DNA of 64,000 nt from Impatiens glandulifera (GCF_907164915.1 NC_061862.1:76874218-76938217), one strand, 5' to 3'. Shown: positions 12,840 to 24,039, counted from the stretch's first letter. Numbers and translations are program-made. The notes: generated by a model from the sequence alone, not told the origin.

Positions 12840-13070
12840 CCCTTAAAAAAAAGCGCTGGTGATACTTTTATATTTTTTGATGAAATTGTCCCTATCGCGA
12901 GACGCAATTGGCATTCGAGAGACGATTTTTTTTTCAAATTTTTTTTCGTCTCGCGGTTGTTGGGTGCATCTCGCGAATACCAGTTGCGTCTCGCAAATGA
13001 GACATTTTCGTCCAAAAAAATAAAAGTGTCACCAACGCTTTTTTTTTTAAGCGCTGGCACCTTTTACAAT
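12840..13070. mobile_element. fold-back MITE with long inverted arms
   Basis: The left arm starts near AAAGCGCTGGTGATACTTTT and the right arm inverts to AAAGCGTTGGTGACACTTTT. Similarity continues about 90 bp inward through GCGAGACGCAATTGGCATTC-like sequence. Because of this palindrome, ORFs on opposite strands encode nearly the same peptide (SxGDTFIFxDExVxxARRNW), which is a shadow of the structure and not a gene. The AAGCGCTGG motif also recurs at the right edge. No clear target duplication was found. Confidence 0.7.
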
Positions 13071-13529
13071 TAAGGGTATCTTCGGTATCATCTCATTAAA
13101 TTTTCCTTCCACACTATGCATGTACATCCTATTTAAATAGAAGGAATTGGGGATGGTTTAAGAGAGAAAAGTTAAAAAATCAATAATTTTGTTAAAACCA
13201 TGACACATTGTAGGGTACATGTTTAGAAACAACAAATTTGATCTCGATTTTTCTCCGATATGATCGCTAGTTGACCGGGATGGAATGAATATAGTATTTG
13301 TGTCTCCTCTCCACCATAACTCGATTCCGCCTCCGAATACTCATCAATATAGTTAAATATATAAAAACAATAATTTATTTATATATTATAAGAGTTTTAA
13401 GTTAAATTTTTAGGAATTGGTTAAATGTTGGATTATCTATATATATCTAATAACGTTTAATTTAAAAGGTTGGAGGTGTACATCACGCTCTCTCCAAAAT
13501 TATTAGCATCATCATAGTATTTTCTCTTT

Positions 13530-13531
<2 letters not shown>

Positions 13532-13574
<43 letters not shown>
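13532..13574. repeat. TA microsatellite
   Basis: An uninterrupted run of about 20 TA units. Similar TA runs occur near 14107, 15255, 24000, 26018 and 61360. Confidence 0.95.
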
Positions 13575-13576
<2 letters not shown>

Positions 13577-13926
13577 CTCTCTCTTCATTTATCTTTATCA
13601 ATTAATTGTTTTTTTATTCCTTACCATATATATATTCACACTAATAATATATAAAATATATATTTTTTCATCAATTCTATTAACTTTCATCATTAATTAT
13701 TTTATGTCTCTATGTCTGTTACTCTTTTATATATATATATATATTAATATTTTTTTATTAATTATTTTAAAAATAAACTTAATGATTCTCGTCTAAAATA
13801 TTATATATATTAATCACGCTCTCTCCAAAATGATCAACATCATCATCATAGGTATTTTCTCTTTCTTAAATATATATATTTCTCTCTCTTCTTTCATTCT
13901 CGAGAACGAGGCTTTTAGTTATTTCA

Positions 13927-14275
13927 AAGAAGATCCATATTTGTGTAATGTGGTATGAACTCTTGAGCTCAAGTCTAAACTTCTTATCATATATTTTTAT
14001 TAGTTCTTGAAATATAACTTTTTTTCTCTATTATATATGTTTCGTCTCTCCTTAAGTCTTATTTTGTTATTCAAAGACAGATGAGAGCAAAGTTATCTAG
14101 AGACTATATATATATATATATATAATAATTCCCGATTTGTTTGGTTGGTTTCAAGTCCTTTTAGTCATCACTTTAATATGTTGATTTTCAATATTTCAAT
14201 TGATGTTTTGATGGAGATGATGGGTTCATTGGACTCAAGATTAAACAACTTTGATTTTTTTATTAGGTTTTAGCG
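13927..14275. repeat. long direct repeat, copy 1
   Basis: Nearly the same as 15069-15443. Shared landmarks include TTTGTGTAATGTGGTATGAA, CAAAGACAGATGAGAGCAAA, a TA microsatellite and TTGATGTTTTGATGGAGATG. A smaller related pair (ATCACGCTCTCTCCAAAAT) lies at about 13480 and 13813. The copies are in the same orientation and about 0.8 kb apart. The ends do not read TG..CA, so I do not call them LTRs. Confidence 0.75.
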
Positions 14276-15068
14276 ATAATGGTGCTATCATGGTTATGCA
14301 AAGTTGTTTTTGGTGATAATCGTGTTATCATGCCTGAAGGTGTGAGCATTGGTAAGTCAGTGAAATTTAGATCATTTTATCATAAAATTCATTTGTAAAA
14401 AGATTTTTTAATTTTTCTATTACATTAGTTCTTGATTTTATTTGGTTTATTTCAGGTATTTTCAGCCATTATATGCCATTATACTTCTAGATGCAAGCTA
14501 TTGTCTGAATGTTTGTTTACTTAAAATATTTTAATTTTGAGATAATTGTGTTTAGCTTTAGATTTCTTATATATACACTAACTTGGAATAATTTGTTTAG
14601 AACTCATAATTTTAATGAAATAATAATGTGTTTTATGAATTTAATTTTATTGTGCAACTACTATTTTTATCTACTAATTTTATGTTATATTTTAGTTTTT
14701 GATACTCCTATTTTTATTAAAAAAATGTTAATAAAAATAAAATCAATAAATATAACCTACCATCTATATATATTAATATTTTTTATTAAATATTTCATCT
14801 AAATAATTTGATTATTTATAAAAAATTCAAATATAATAAACCCTTCTCATCTAAAAATACATTTAAGATTTGTATTAAATATTAATATTAATTATGAAAA
14901 CTATTTAGGAGATTTAAATTGTAAAATAATATACTTACATTACATTGAATATGTTCACACTAATGGATAATAAATATTATTATAACCTCTAATTAATTCA
15001 GTTTTATTCTAATTTATAACTAATTATTATAAATAAAATTAACTGATAATAAATATTATTATAACCTT
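14276..15068. other. spacer between the two direct repeats
   Basis: AT-rich DNA. The one ORF of about 97 codons (14509-14802) is composed almost wholly of F, I, L, Y, N and K, as expected by chance in AT-rich sequence. I recognise no gene. Confidence 0.5.
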
Positions 15069-15247
15069 AAAGAAGATCTGTATTTGTGTAATGTGGTATG
15101 AAATCTTGAGCTACCACATATGATAAGTCTAAACTTCTTATCATGTATTTTTATTGGTTCTTGAAATATAATTTTTCTTCTCTATTATGTTTCGTCTCTT
15201 TTAAGTCTTATTTTGTTACTCAAAGACAGATGAGAGCAAAGTTATCT

Positions 15248-15298
<51 letters not shown>

Positions 15299-15443
15299 AT
15301 TTCCGATTTGTTTGGTTGGTTTCAAGTCCTTTTAGTCGTCACTTTAATATGTTGATTTTTAATATTTCAATTGATGTTTTGATGGAGATGATGGGTTCAT
15401 TCGATTCAAGATTAAACAACTTTGATTTTTTTATTAGGTTTTG
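15069..15443. repeat. long direct repeat, copy 2
   Basis: Second copy of the repeat at 13927. It differs by scattered substitutions, an extra ACCACATATGATAAG insertion near 15113 and a longer TA run (about 15255-15294). The copies diverge just after TTTTTATTAGGTTTT. Confidence 0.75.
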
Positions 15444-16055
15444 GCGAGTCATTAAGACTATTTCTAAAATGATTTTTAAGAAATAAAAATTGAAGGATTA
15501 CTTTTTAAATGTAAAAAAAAAAGTCGTTTTTTTTACATTTCAATCATATTTTCAATAATTCTTAAATGTAATTAACGATAATTATGATGAAATATATTTT
15601 TATTAATAAAATTCACTTTTTATTTTATGACAGTTTTATCTAGAAAAATTATATATTTCTTAAAACAGATTAATATGGATAATTTTTATTGAGATTATAA
15701 AGTACAAATCAATAACCATAACTTTTAACATAATTGTTTTAATGGAAAATTAACAACAATCTTTATCCGTTTAAAAAAAAAGTCAATAATGCTTTTATCA
15801 TCCTATTGATTGTGAATTATGTGGAGTGATTAATTAATGGTACTTTGATTTTCATATAATTATTTATTGGGTATAAAATAAATAATTAAAATTATGAAGC
15901 TTGTATTTAATGTAAAAAAAAAATCAAATTATTGTTAAGGGACTTAAGTTGGTCTAATTTATTTTATATAAATATGTATTAGAAAGAATTGAACCCAGAC
16001 AACTATATTATATTATTATTATTATTTTTAAAAATTTGGGATATATATATATAAT
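15444..16055. other. AT-rich intergenic DNA, no gene seen
   Basis: AT-rich, with short homopolymer runs and an ATT microsatellite near 16008-16025 just before the plastid insert. Confidence 0.5.
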
Positions 16056-16059
16056 AACT

Positions 16060-16237
16060 TCGTAGAACACCTACATTTGGGTAGAGTCGGATCTAAGCGT
16101 TGGCTAGGGAAGCGTCCCGTAGTAAGAGGAGTAGTTATGAACCATATAGACCATCCCCATGGGGTGGGAAGGGAGAGCCTTAATTGGTGGAAAAAAACCC
16201 ACAACCCCTTGGGGTTATCCTGCACTTGGAAGAAGTA
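16060..16237 (+). pseudogene. rpl2: plastid rpl2 fragment in nuclear DNA
   Basis: In the plus frame it encodes [18 protein letters not shown] followed by HIDHPHG, matching the conserved C-terminal part of plastid ribosomal protein L2. After HPHG the frame is disturbed and the later GYPAL-like region is shifted. Only about 60 codons are present, with no start or stop context, so this is a non-functional transferred fragment (NUPT). It runs directly into ndhF sequence on the opposite strand. Confidence 0.85.
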
Positions 16238-16990
16238 GAAAAATGAGCAGTTAATCCTGTTGTGAAAAGAGCTATTATTGCAAAAATATGTGAATACAAC
16301 TAACTATCATTAAGAATTTCATCTTTAGACCAAAAACAAGCAAGGGGTGGAATACCGCAAAGAGAGAGTGTACCTAATAAAAGCGTTTTTTTATAATTGG
16401 CACGTGTTTTGTTAAACCCCCGATAAGAATCATATTATGACTTTTATCTGACGAATATCCAACAATAGCTTCCATTGAATGAATAACCGAACCAGATGCT
16501 AAAAACAATAATGCTTTCGAATAAGCATGAGTAATTAAATGAAATAAAGCAATTCGATAGGATCCCATACCTAAAGTAAACATCATATAACCCAATTGAG
16601 ACATTGTAGAATAGGCTAAACCCCTCTTAATGTCTTTTTGAGCAAGAGCTAAAGTGACTCCTAAAAATAATGTTATTATACCAATTAACGAGATTAAATT
16701 CATTATATAAGGTATGGTTATGAAAAGAGGAAGAATACGAGCTACAAGAAAAATGCCCGCTGCTAGCAGCATGGATAAGCGCTGAAATAGGAGTAGATCC
16801 CTCCATAGCATCGGGTAACCACACAGGTTACCCATGAAGAGGGAATTGTGCAGATTTAGCAACTGCGCCGGCAAATAATAGAACAACACACAAAATAACC
16901 AATAAAACATCAACCTCATTATTCAAAATATTGAATATTTCGAATAAATCCTGAAATTCAAAACTACCTGTTATCCAATAAAAACCTTAA
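16238..16990 (-). pseudogene. ndhF: plastid ndhF fragment in nuclear DNA
   Basis: On the minus strand an open stretch at 16919-16374 encodes an ndhF (NAD(P)H dehydrogenase subunit 5) segment. Landmarks are [35 protein letters not shown] and [15 protein letters not shown]. Similarity continues on both sides (16238-16373 and 16920-16990) with a broken frame. The intact protein is about 740 aa; only about 240 codons are here. One part near 16780-16850 is disrupted relative to the family. It is a NUPT: no plastid-type expression signals would act in the nucleus. Confidence 0.9.
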
Positions 16991-17940
16991 TTTTTTTTTA
17001 TATTTTCACACAAATAAATTTTATATTTTTTTTAATAAAATAAAAAATTATATGTATTTTTGATTTATTTAAAAATTAAATATTTTAAAAACAAATAACA
17101 TTTTTCTCACCTATAATTTAATATATATTAATTTACTTTCCTAATTTTTTTTTCTCTTTATATATATATATATATATGAGAAAATTTGAGAGTTATTATT
17201 ATTATTATCATAATTATTTTTATATATATTAATTTTTTCTTCTTAATTAATATTTTTTTATTTTCTTTTTATAACTTTAATAATTAATTTATATTTTATT
17301 TTCTCTTTATATTATTGGATAGATTTCTCGGGGCTCCAATTATTTTTAATGTTTAATTCAATCCAGATGAGATTGATGCACAGGAGGATGTGACGTTCAT
17401 CGCGTCGTCTTCTACTAACCTTCCACGCTGTAACTACATATATCCTTAAGGTACACATTGATTTTTCTGAGTTTCGATTGAACTTGTATTATGTTACACT
17501 TTTTGGTAGACGACATACCAGAAAATTGTTTTGTTGCAAGACATCGTAGATGGTGAGTGCATCGTCTTCTTCCCCTGATGAGACGACGATGGCGATGAAG
17601 ACGACGAGGAAGAGGAGAGATGAGAAGAATCGGAGGAGTGACGTGATAGTTGTAGGATACCAAGTATTCGACGAAATGACAAAGAAAGATTCTTACTTTC
17701 TCATCTCCTTTAATAAATAAAACTTTATATAATTTTAAGAGGAGAGTGCACCTTCCACCATTTTCTCAACTTTTGATTTCTAAAAGTTGTCTAAATAAAT
17801 TTTATTCTTCCTAATTGCTTAAAGTTTGAGCCAATTCTAAATCTTTTTATAATTGAATCTAGGGTTAATTATGAGATTATATAAAAATTCATCACTTTAC
17901 TTCCAACTCTAGGCATTGTTTAATTCGATTATGACATAAC
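16991..17940. other. intergenic DNA, no gene recognised
   Basis: AT-rich up to about 17330. The segment 17330-17700 has higher GC and a short GAnGAn-rich stretch (17575-17640), with small ORFs on both strands. None resembles a family I know. It could be the worn upstream part of the OBGC-like pseudogene that follows. Confidence 0.4.
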
Positions 17941-17945
17941 AATTG

Positions 17946-19660
17946 TTGTCACAGATTTGCTTGGTTTACTCGAGAGAGCTCAGCAAGGTTTTGGTTTAAT
18001 CCATGAATTTCTTAGTCACATAGAAAGATGTTTTGTTTTGGAAAATGAAACTATATATTCATTAATGTCATCATACTGTGTTGCTGCTTATTTATAACCA
18101 TTATGAAAACCAGGTACAAGTTATTGATGGTTCATCTGAACAGCCAGAATACGAATATGATTCAGTTCGGCTTAAAATATAATTGTTTATTCTAGAGCTT
18201 TCTGAAAAACCATGTTGGGTAGATTATAAATAAATTGATCTTCCCGAAGCATATGAGAAATGGGCATCATTCAAGGAAAATATTAAAGGACGTGACATTA
18301 TATGTTTTTTGTATTAGTGCTGCCACTAGAAAGGGTACCCACAAAGTGATACCTGTAGCTTATGAACTCATACTGGCTCAAAGAGAAGACAGTATAAATA
18401 AAGTTCTTACCTTTTATTTAAAAGAAATCTTAATATCTCTAGAATATTTAAAATCTTATATTAATGTTTAGATACAAAATTGTTTCCAAATATTGCTCTC
18501 TTTTAGAGTGGGATGTCTCAATTTTCATTGTATCTCAACTATGGACATCTTTCTCTATCTATAAATTTATTAACAGTTTTTCAGAAGTATATAACACACG
18601 TGTTTATGAATGAACCTATAAACATATTTTTGTTTGTGATGATGATACAAAGCATAAACTCTTTATTTTTTATGTTAGATTCTCTTTTCATTACTAAACA
18701 TGAATTGATAATTATATAACTGACAACTTTTCATTTCAGTTACATAGATTCAGAAAGATGTTTGGTAGTTTATAACAAAATGGATCATCCAGAAGCACAC
18801 ATAAAAATGGGTATCATTCAAGGAAATTTTGAAAGACGTGGTATTAAATGTTTTTGTATGAGTGTTGTCACGAGAAATGGTACACTAGAAGTGATATATG
18901 CAGCTTATAAACTCATATTGGCTCAAAGAAAAACAATATAAATCAAGGTCTTACCTTTTTTTAAAGAAATCTTAATGTCTCTAGAATATTTGAAGTATCA
19001 TATTAATGTTTAGATACAAATTTGTTTTCAAATATTACTCTCTTTCAGAGTGGGAGGTTTCTATTTTCATTGTATCTCAACCAAATACATCTTTTTGTAT
19101 CCATAAATTTATTAACGTTTTTTCAGAAATATAATGCAAAAGTGTTTATGAATGAACCTATAAACATATTTTTGGTTGTGATGATGATACAAAACATAAA
19201 CCCTATATTTTTTATGTTGGATTCTCTTTTTATTACTAAACTTGAATTGATAATTGTATAACTGACCACTTTTCATTACAGTTGCATAGATTCAGAAAGA
19301 AGATTTTGATACAAGAGAGAAAAATATTATGGTTAAATATAGTGACGAGAATAAAGTGACAGTTATAATGTAGTTAATTGTGAAGAGTGTGTTATGAAAT
19401 GATTTTAGTTGTATCAGATTTCAGCACGTATTGAAAGTATGTGGAGTATACAAGTCTTTGTCTAAATTTTGGTGTAAAAGAGGTGACACCGTTTTTGTTG
19501 GAGAGGTTAAATTTAGGTTTTTCTTCTTCCAACGATTTTGTATATTCTTAATGATTGAGTTATGAAAACACATTTTGCAGATGGAGATGACATGGAATGA
19601 CTCTAATGGACCAGATGGCTTAAATGGAATTAAAATCTTAACTTTCATCTACACAACATG
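17946..19660 (+). pseudogene. OBGC-like GTPase pseudogene, internally duplicated
   Basis: Fragments of the chloroplast Obg GTPase (OBGC) appear in order on the plus strand. These are a switch II-like [20 protein letters not shown] (about 17955), VIDGSSEQPEYEYDSVRL (about 18123), IDLPEAYEKWASFKEN (about 18236), then ISAATRKGTHKVIPVAYELI (about 18325). A second diverged copy of this last block begins near 18775 with VVYNKMDHPEA. The C-terminal RFQHVLKVCGVYKSL and GDTVFVGE blocks follow at 19421-19505, and MEMTWNDSNGP at 19579. Stops and frameshifts interrupt several blocks. The G-domain P-loop is not seen. In plants OBGC supports plastid ribosome and thylakoid biogenesis; this copy cannot make a full product. 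Confidence 0.75.
18235..19300. repeat. tandem duplication, about 540-bp unit, in the OBGC pseudogene
   Basis: The segment about 18235-18760 and the segment about 18780-19300 align along their length. Both carry the GTPase block, then a TATCTCAAC-type stretch, then ATGAATGAACCTATAAACATATTTTTG, then ACATAGATTCAGAAAGA. The copies are strongly diverged, so the duplication is old. Confidence 0.75.
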
Positions 19661-19679
19661 TAAACATAACTGATCACTT

Positions 19680-19862
19680 TTCATTACAATTACATAGATT
19701 TAAAAAGAAGATTTCAGCACATCTTAAAAGCAAGTTGGTATAGAAATCTTTGTCTAAATTTGGTGTAATGTAGGGTGACACCGTTTTTGTTGAAGAGGTT
19801 AAATTTAGCTTATTCCAACGATTTAGTATTTCTTAATAATTGTTATGAATACATTTTGCAGA
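19680..19862. repeat. second copy of the OBGC C-terminal segment
   Basis: Repeats the 19283-19580 region in shorter form: TACATAGATT, then TTTCAGCACATCTTAAAAGC, then GGTGACACCGTTTTTGTTGA and ATTTTGCAGA. This shows a further partial duplication of the pseudogene tail. Confidence 0.65.
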
Positions 19863-20460
19863 ACACCACTAAATTTACATTAAAAAATTTCATTCTTTAA
19901 CATTAAAAAGAACAAAACTTATAAAATTAATAAAGAAATTAAAATAGTGTAAGTTCATGTTTATATTTATATAAAAATATTTAGTTCATATAAGTTCGTT
20001 TATAAAAAATTAAAATATTGTAAGTTCATATGTATATATATTTTGTTTTAATATAAATATATATTAATTTTATATAAATATTTTTTTATTATATATAAAC
20101 CTATTGAATTAAATATCATATAAAAATTTCATTTATATTTTTTTCCGTTGTGTACAACGTAAGGTATTTTACTAGGATATTTTACTAGTTCAATTATTAA
20201 TACTTAAATTCCTATTTTTTTTATAAGATTATCAATAAAGTAATCTAAGAAAAAAAAAATTAATTTGAAATGATTTAATACTATATAAAATAAAAGAAAT
20301 TGTTGATAATTTTGTAAATTGATATATTAATGACACCACCATTTTGTTGATAATTGAAAGATTTATTTGGTGGCCGCCAAATCAAGGGCAAATTAAGGTC
20401 GACTTCGCCGTCTCTCTATCTCTCCTCCATTGTTGAGCATTCGTGAAAACCAGGAAGGAT
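19863..20460. other. upstream region of MAGO NASHI
   Basis: AT-rich to about 20370, then a CT-rich leader (CTCTCTATCTCTCCTCC near 20412) leading to the MAGO ATG. The leader contains an upstream ATG at 20443 in frame with the coding sequence. The family start at 20461 (MAGED) is preferred. Confidence 0.5.
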
Positions 20461-22019
20461 ATGGCCGGAGAAGACGCCGCCGCCGAAGAGTTCTACTTAC
20501 GCTACTACGTTGGACACAAGGGGAAGTTCGGCCACGAGTTTTTGGAGTTCGAGTTCAGACCCGATGGGAAGCTCCGTTATGCCAACAACTCTAACTACAA
20601 GAACGATACCATGATCCGCAAGGAGGTCTTTCTTACCCCTTCCGTCCTCCGAGAATGCCGCCGCATCGTCTCTGATAGCGAGGTTTGCTCCTCTTTTTAC
20701 TTTCTAGGGTTTCTTTCTCAAAATACTTTACTTTCTGTTTTTCTAAAATCTGCTGCCGATTTAGGGATTAGGGTTTATCTTTGGATACATTTTCACTGAT
20801 TATATCGTAAATTAGAAATGTATTTTGTGAGGTTGTGCTGAATAATTGAACTGTTGAAATTGTATATAGCTGATGAAGGAAGATGATAACAACTGGCCAG
20901 AACCTGATCGTGTTGGGCGTCAAGAGCTTGAGATTGTTATGGGAAATGAACATATTTCCTTCACTACTTCGAAGATTGGGTCTCTAGTTGATGTTCAGAG
21001 CAGCAAAGATCCTGAAGGACTTCGTATCTTCTACTATCTTGTTCAGGTTTGTTATTTGAGTGATCTTTGCTTTTCTTTCTTCTATTATGTTGTTATATTC
21101 TATCTGCCCCTGTTATTAGAAACCCTTTTTACCAAGCATCAGAATGATCGAACCAATAATGTATTTGGAAACTCTTTCTGGATCTGAAAAGGTGTTAACC
21201 CGGATGTAATCACAATGAAAGCTCTAGTGGAGGGTTTTATTGCAAAGGTTCAAATCTTTTGTTTGTTTAATTGATCGAATAAGATCAATGCAATGCAATG
21301 CACCCCCCCCCCCCCCCCCCCCCTCTGGAAAAATGAATTCGTCTGCAGGAAAATGAAAATCCATGTATTAGTATTGGAAAAGGTTTACGAAATTTGTAAT
21401 GAGATGATGAACATGGTCGGTTCTCATTTTCTAAAGAAAAATATCGACAATAAATTTGATTAGTTGAATAAAAAAGTATCATGACTAGCCTAATCAGCTA
21501 CATTGCTAACCACACGTGTCATGGATAACATCTGATCAGGATCTAATCCTACAGTTGGTGAAGTTGTTTGGACTAGTAGATTTCATTCCATAATTCATCA
21601 TCTCGCGTTCTTGTCATTTGTGTTCATGTTTACTTGTAAAAGAGGAAGAGTCTTGAACTAAGAGGTTGTCTCAAAGGGTGTCATGGCGGTGAAATGTTAT
21701 GATGCTAGCCTCTATAGTTGAAGATTATGAAATGATCATTCGACTTGTAAAACATAAATTGATCCATTGATAAATGGTTCCACTTAGAGGTCATGTCAGC
21801 ATTGATTTTGTTAGTTCAAGAGGCCAAATCGATAATAAGGGTGTATGAATTCTCCAACAGGGTTTTGAGTCCAGAAATTGGAATTTTACCTAAATCTCTA
21901 CGTTCTTTTGCTCCTGCATTATCTTTTCAGCGCTCAATAATATGATACTTTCTTTTCAGGATTTGAAGTGTTTTGTATTTTCGCTCATCTCCCTCCACTT
22001 CAAGATCAAGCCTATCTAG
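20461..22019 (+). CDS. MAGO: MAGO NASHI, exon junction complex core protein
   Basis: Three coding exons, 20461-20682, 20870-21046 and 21960-22019, join in phase to give 152 aa, close to the usual 150 aa of plant MAGO. The Mago domain fills nearly the whole protein. Diagnostic stretches are [59 protein letters not shown] and the end LHFKIKPI. Mago binds Y14 (RBM8A) to form the heterodimer that clamps eIF4A3 on spliced mRNA, acting in the nucleus and then the cytoplasm. The alternative in-frame start at 20443 would add six residues; the conserved MAG start is favoured. An extension past exon 1 reads into the intron and stops, so it is not coding. No defects are seen. Confidence 0.97.
21303..21323. 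repeat. 21-base C homopolymer in MAGO intron 2
   Basis: An unbroken run of about 21 C preceded by an ATGCA-type short repeat (ATGCAATGCAATGCA). It lies in the 913-bp intron 21047-21959. Runs of this length are slippage-prone, so the exact count is uncertain. Confidence 0.9.
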
Positions 22020-22560
22020 GGTAGAACAGCAGTTTGGATTTGAGAGCTTGTGTCATTCTTCTAACTGCATTACTTACTCATCACTGGTGTTTGAATTTCA
22101 TGATTCAGTTGAACAACGAATCTTTTGAGTCGAGTGGATGTTTTGTGTAAGATCATTAATCTTTTTTGTTTGATTTTTAGATATGGATTCAGATTTGAGA
22201 TAATGTGTCATTTGATTTGATATTTTTTTTATCTTTATTTAATGGGCTATGATTATATAAATTTATATAAAACAGTAAAATGATTAAGATTTGAATATGT
22301 ATATGTTGGCAAAATTTGTATTGATTATTATATACTTGTCAGTTGTCTATAGTCTATACTAAAATTGGTGCAGAATCTTGACAGTTAGTTGGGTGTCTAT
22401 TTTTTTCAAATAATTTCTTTATGTATTGGTATATATCATAATATTATACTAAAACCTACATAATCTCAACTTCTCAAGTTAGATATTTACTTAAAATATC
22501 ATTCAGATGCTGGGTCAGAAACAAGTATGTTCTTCCTAGATTCCTGCACAAAAAAAAAAT
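22020..22560. other. downstream region of MAGO NASHI
   Basis: Probable 3' UTR to about 22250, then AT-rich DNA. No other gene is seen. Confidence 0.5.
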
Positions 22561-23220
22561 AAGAGTTTCTGCTATCTCTTATTTTTCTAGGATTGTAGTT
22601 TAATTGGATAGAGCACCGCCCTCTCAAGGTGGAAGTTGCGGGTTCGAGACAATCGGAGGTTGCATATTTAAACGGAAACGAAGTTCCCACTCACGACCCA
22701 TGTAATAAGCTACAACAAGTAAGAAATGTAGAGCAAATTCCGTCTTCCCATATCTGGTAAAAGTGCAAAGTTATTGTCCCCGCTGTCTTTTGAGACTAAA
22801 GAGGACTGACTTGATCTGGCGGAAACTCACATTCAACATAGCCTGGCTAGAAAGCCAGCCCCTATCCAGGTTCTCCATTTTATTGGAAGATTCTCCACTT
22901 TTCCGAAAATATCCACATCTTTAGCGAATAGCTTATCGGAATCAGGGAGTGTCTTAGTTTTGGAAGAGAACGGAGAGTCGACAAGAGGGAGCGAAACAAT
23001 GGATTTGGCCTTATTTGTTTTGATATTTCACAAAGATGTGCAGGATTCACTGATCCAGCACCACGTTCTAATTGAGAAATATATACAAAGTGCTCTAGTG
23101 GGAAACGTCTCTATGAAAATAGGCATGATATACTAGGAATCTTGTTTTCATCCCATTAGAATCAAACTATTATCCATTAAGCGGGTTCTTTACTCATCTT
23201 TTGTGGTATTTTTTATCTTC
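22561..23220. other. organelle-derived insert, probably mitochondrial
   Basis: GC content rises sharply against both flanks and homopolymer runs vanish. A tRNA-Asp-like remnant of plastid type sits at the left edge. The rest does not resemble the plastid neighbours of trnD (psbM, trnY, trnE). Plant mitochondrial genomes often carry a plastid-derived trnD, so a NUMT is the better guess. No protein gene is recognised in it. Confidence 0.5.
22589..22656 (+). pseudogene. tRNA-Asp remnant (plastid-type trnD)
   Basis: It matches plastid-type trnD-GUC through the D arm (GATTGTAGTTTAATTGGATA), anticodon arm and T arm (GCGGGTTCGAGA). The anticodon loop reads CTCTCAA where CTGTCAA is expected, changing GTC to CTC. 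The 3' half of the acceptor region is shortened, and one anticodon-stem pair is altered (GGTGG for GGCGG). It is unlikely to be a working tRNA. Confidence 0.65.
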
Positions 23221-23309
23221 AAATTATTGGCATCATTTAGAATAGAATTAATTTGTGAATGAAGTGGAAAGGATTATAATTTGTAAAGGCAGTCTCCCAT
23301 CATATTATA

Positions 23310-23995
23310 AATATATAATAATGCTTAATTTTTAAAATGTCTAGATTGTCGGGTCGAGAACTGTGGTTAATTTGAATATATATATGAGAATAAATGAATA
23401 CTTGAGTCAGATTGTGGGTTGACCCGCCCATAAACTTAAAATTATGGTTCGAACCTGCAACCTAACTAAACAAATATAACTTTTTAACCAACTAAGCTAA
23501 TAACACTTTATATTTTAAATTCAACACCCAAATTTGATGAACATGGGACATTTTATCAATATAAGTTAAACTTTTTAACTAATATATATATATATATAAT
23601 GATACTTAATTTTTAAAGTGTTTGTGAGAGTAAATAGATACTTGAGTAAGATTGTGGGTTGACCCACCCATAAACATAAAACAAGTATAACTTTTTAACC
23701 AACTAAGCTAATAACACTTTATATTTTAAATTCAACACCAAATTTGATGTTCGCGAGATATTTTATTAATATAAGTTCATTTTTTTAACTAACTAATCTA
23801 TATATATATATATAATGATGCTTAATTTTTAAAGTGTCTAGAATGCGGGTCGAGAGCTGTGGTTAATTTGGAAATATATGTGAGAGTAATGAATACTTTG
23901 TCAGATTGTGGGTTGACCCACCCATAAACTTAAAACGATTAAAAATAAAATAAAAAATATTATAGGTATGGTTCGAACCTGCAACCGAACAAAAA

Positions 23996-24039
<44 letters not shown>

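Noticed and set aside
12821..13073. Two overlapping ORFs of about 80 codons on opposite strands
   Set aside because: Their peptides mirror each other because they read the two arms of one inverted repeat; there is no gene.
14509..14802. 97-codon ORF as a membrane protein gene
   Set aside because: Composition (F, I, L, Y, N, K) is what random AT-rich DNA gives; no start context, family match or splice support.
13927..15443. Direct repeats read as LTRs of a small retrotransposon
   Set aside because: No TG..CA ends, no primer-binding site, no purine tract and no target duplication were found.
16028..16225. 65-codon minus-strand ORF over the rpl2 fragment
   Set aside because: It is the antisense shadow of the rpl2 reading frame.
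22589..22656. Functional nuclear tRNA gene
   Set aside because: The acceptor end is shortened and the anticodon altered; the context is an organelle insert.
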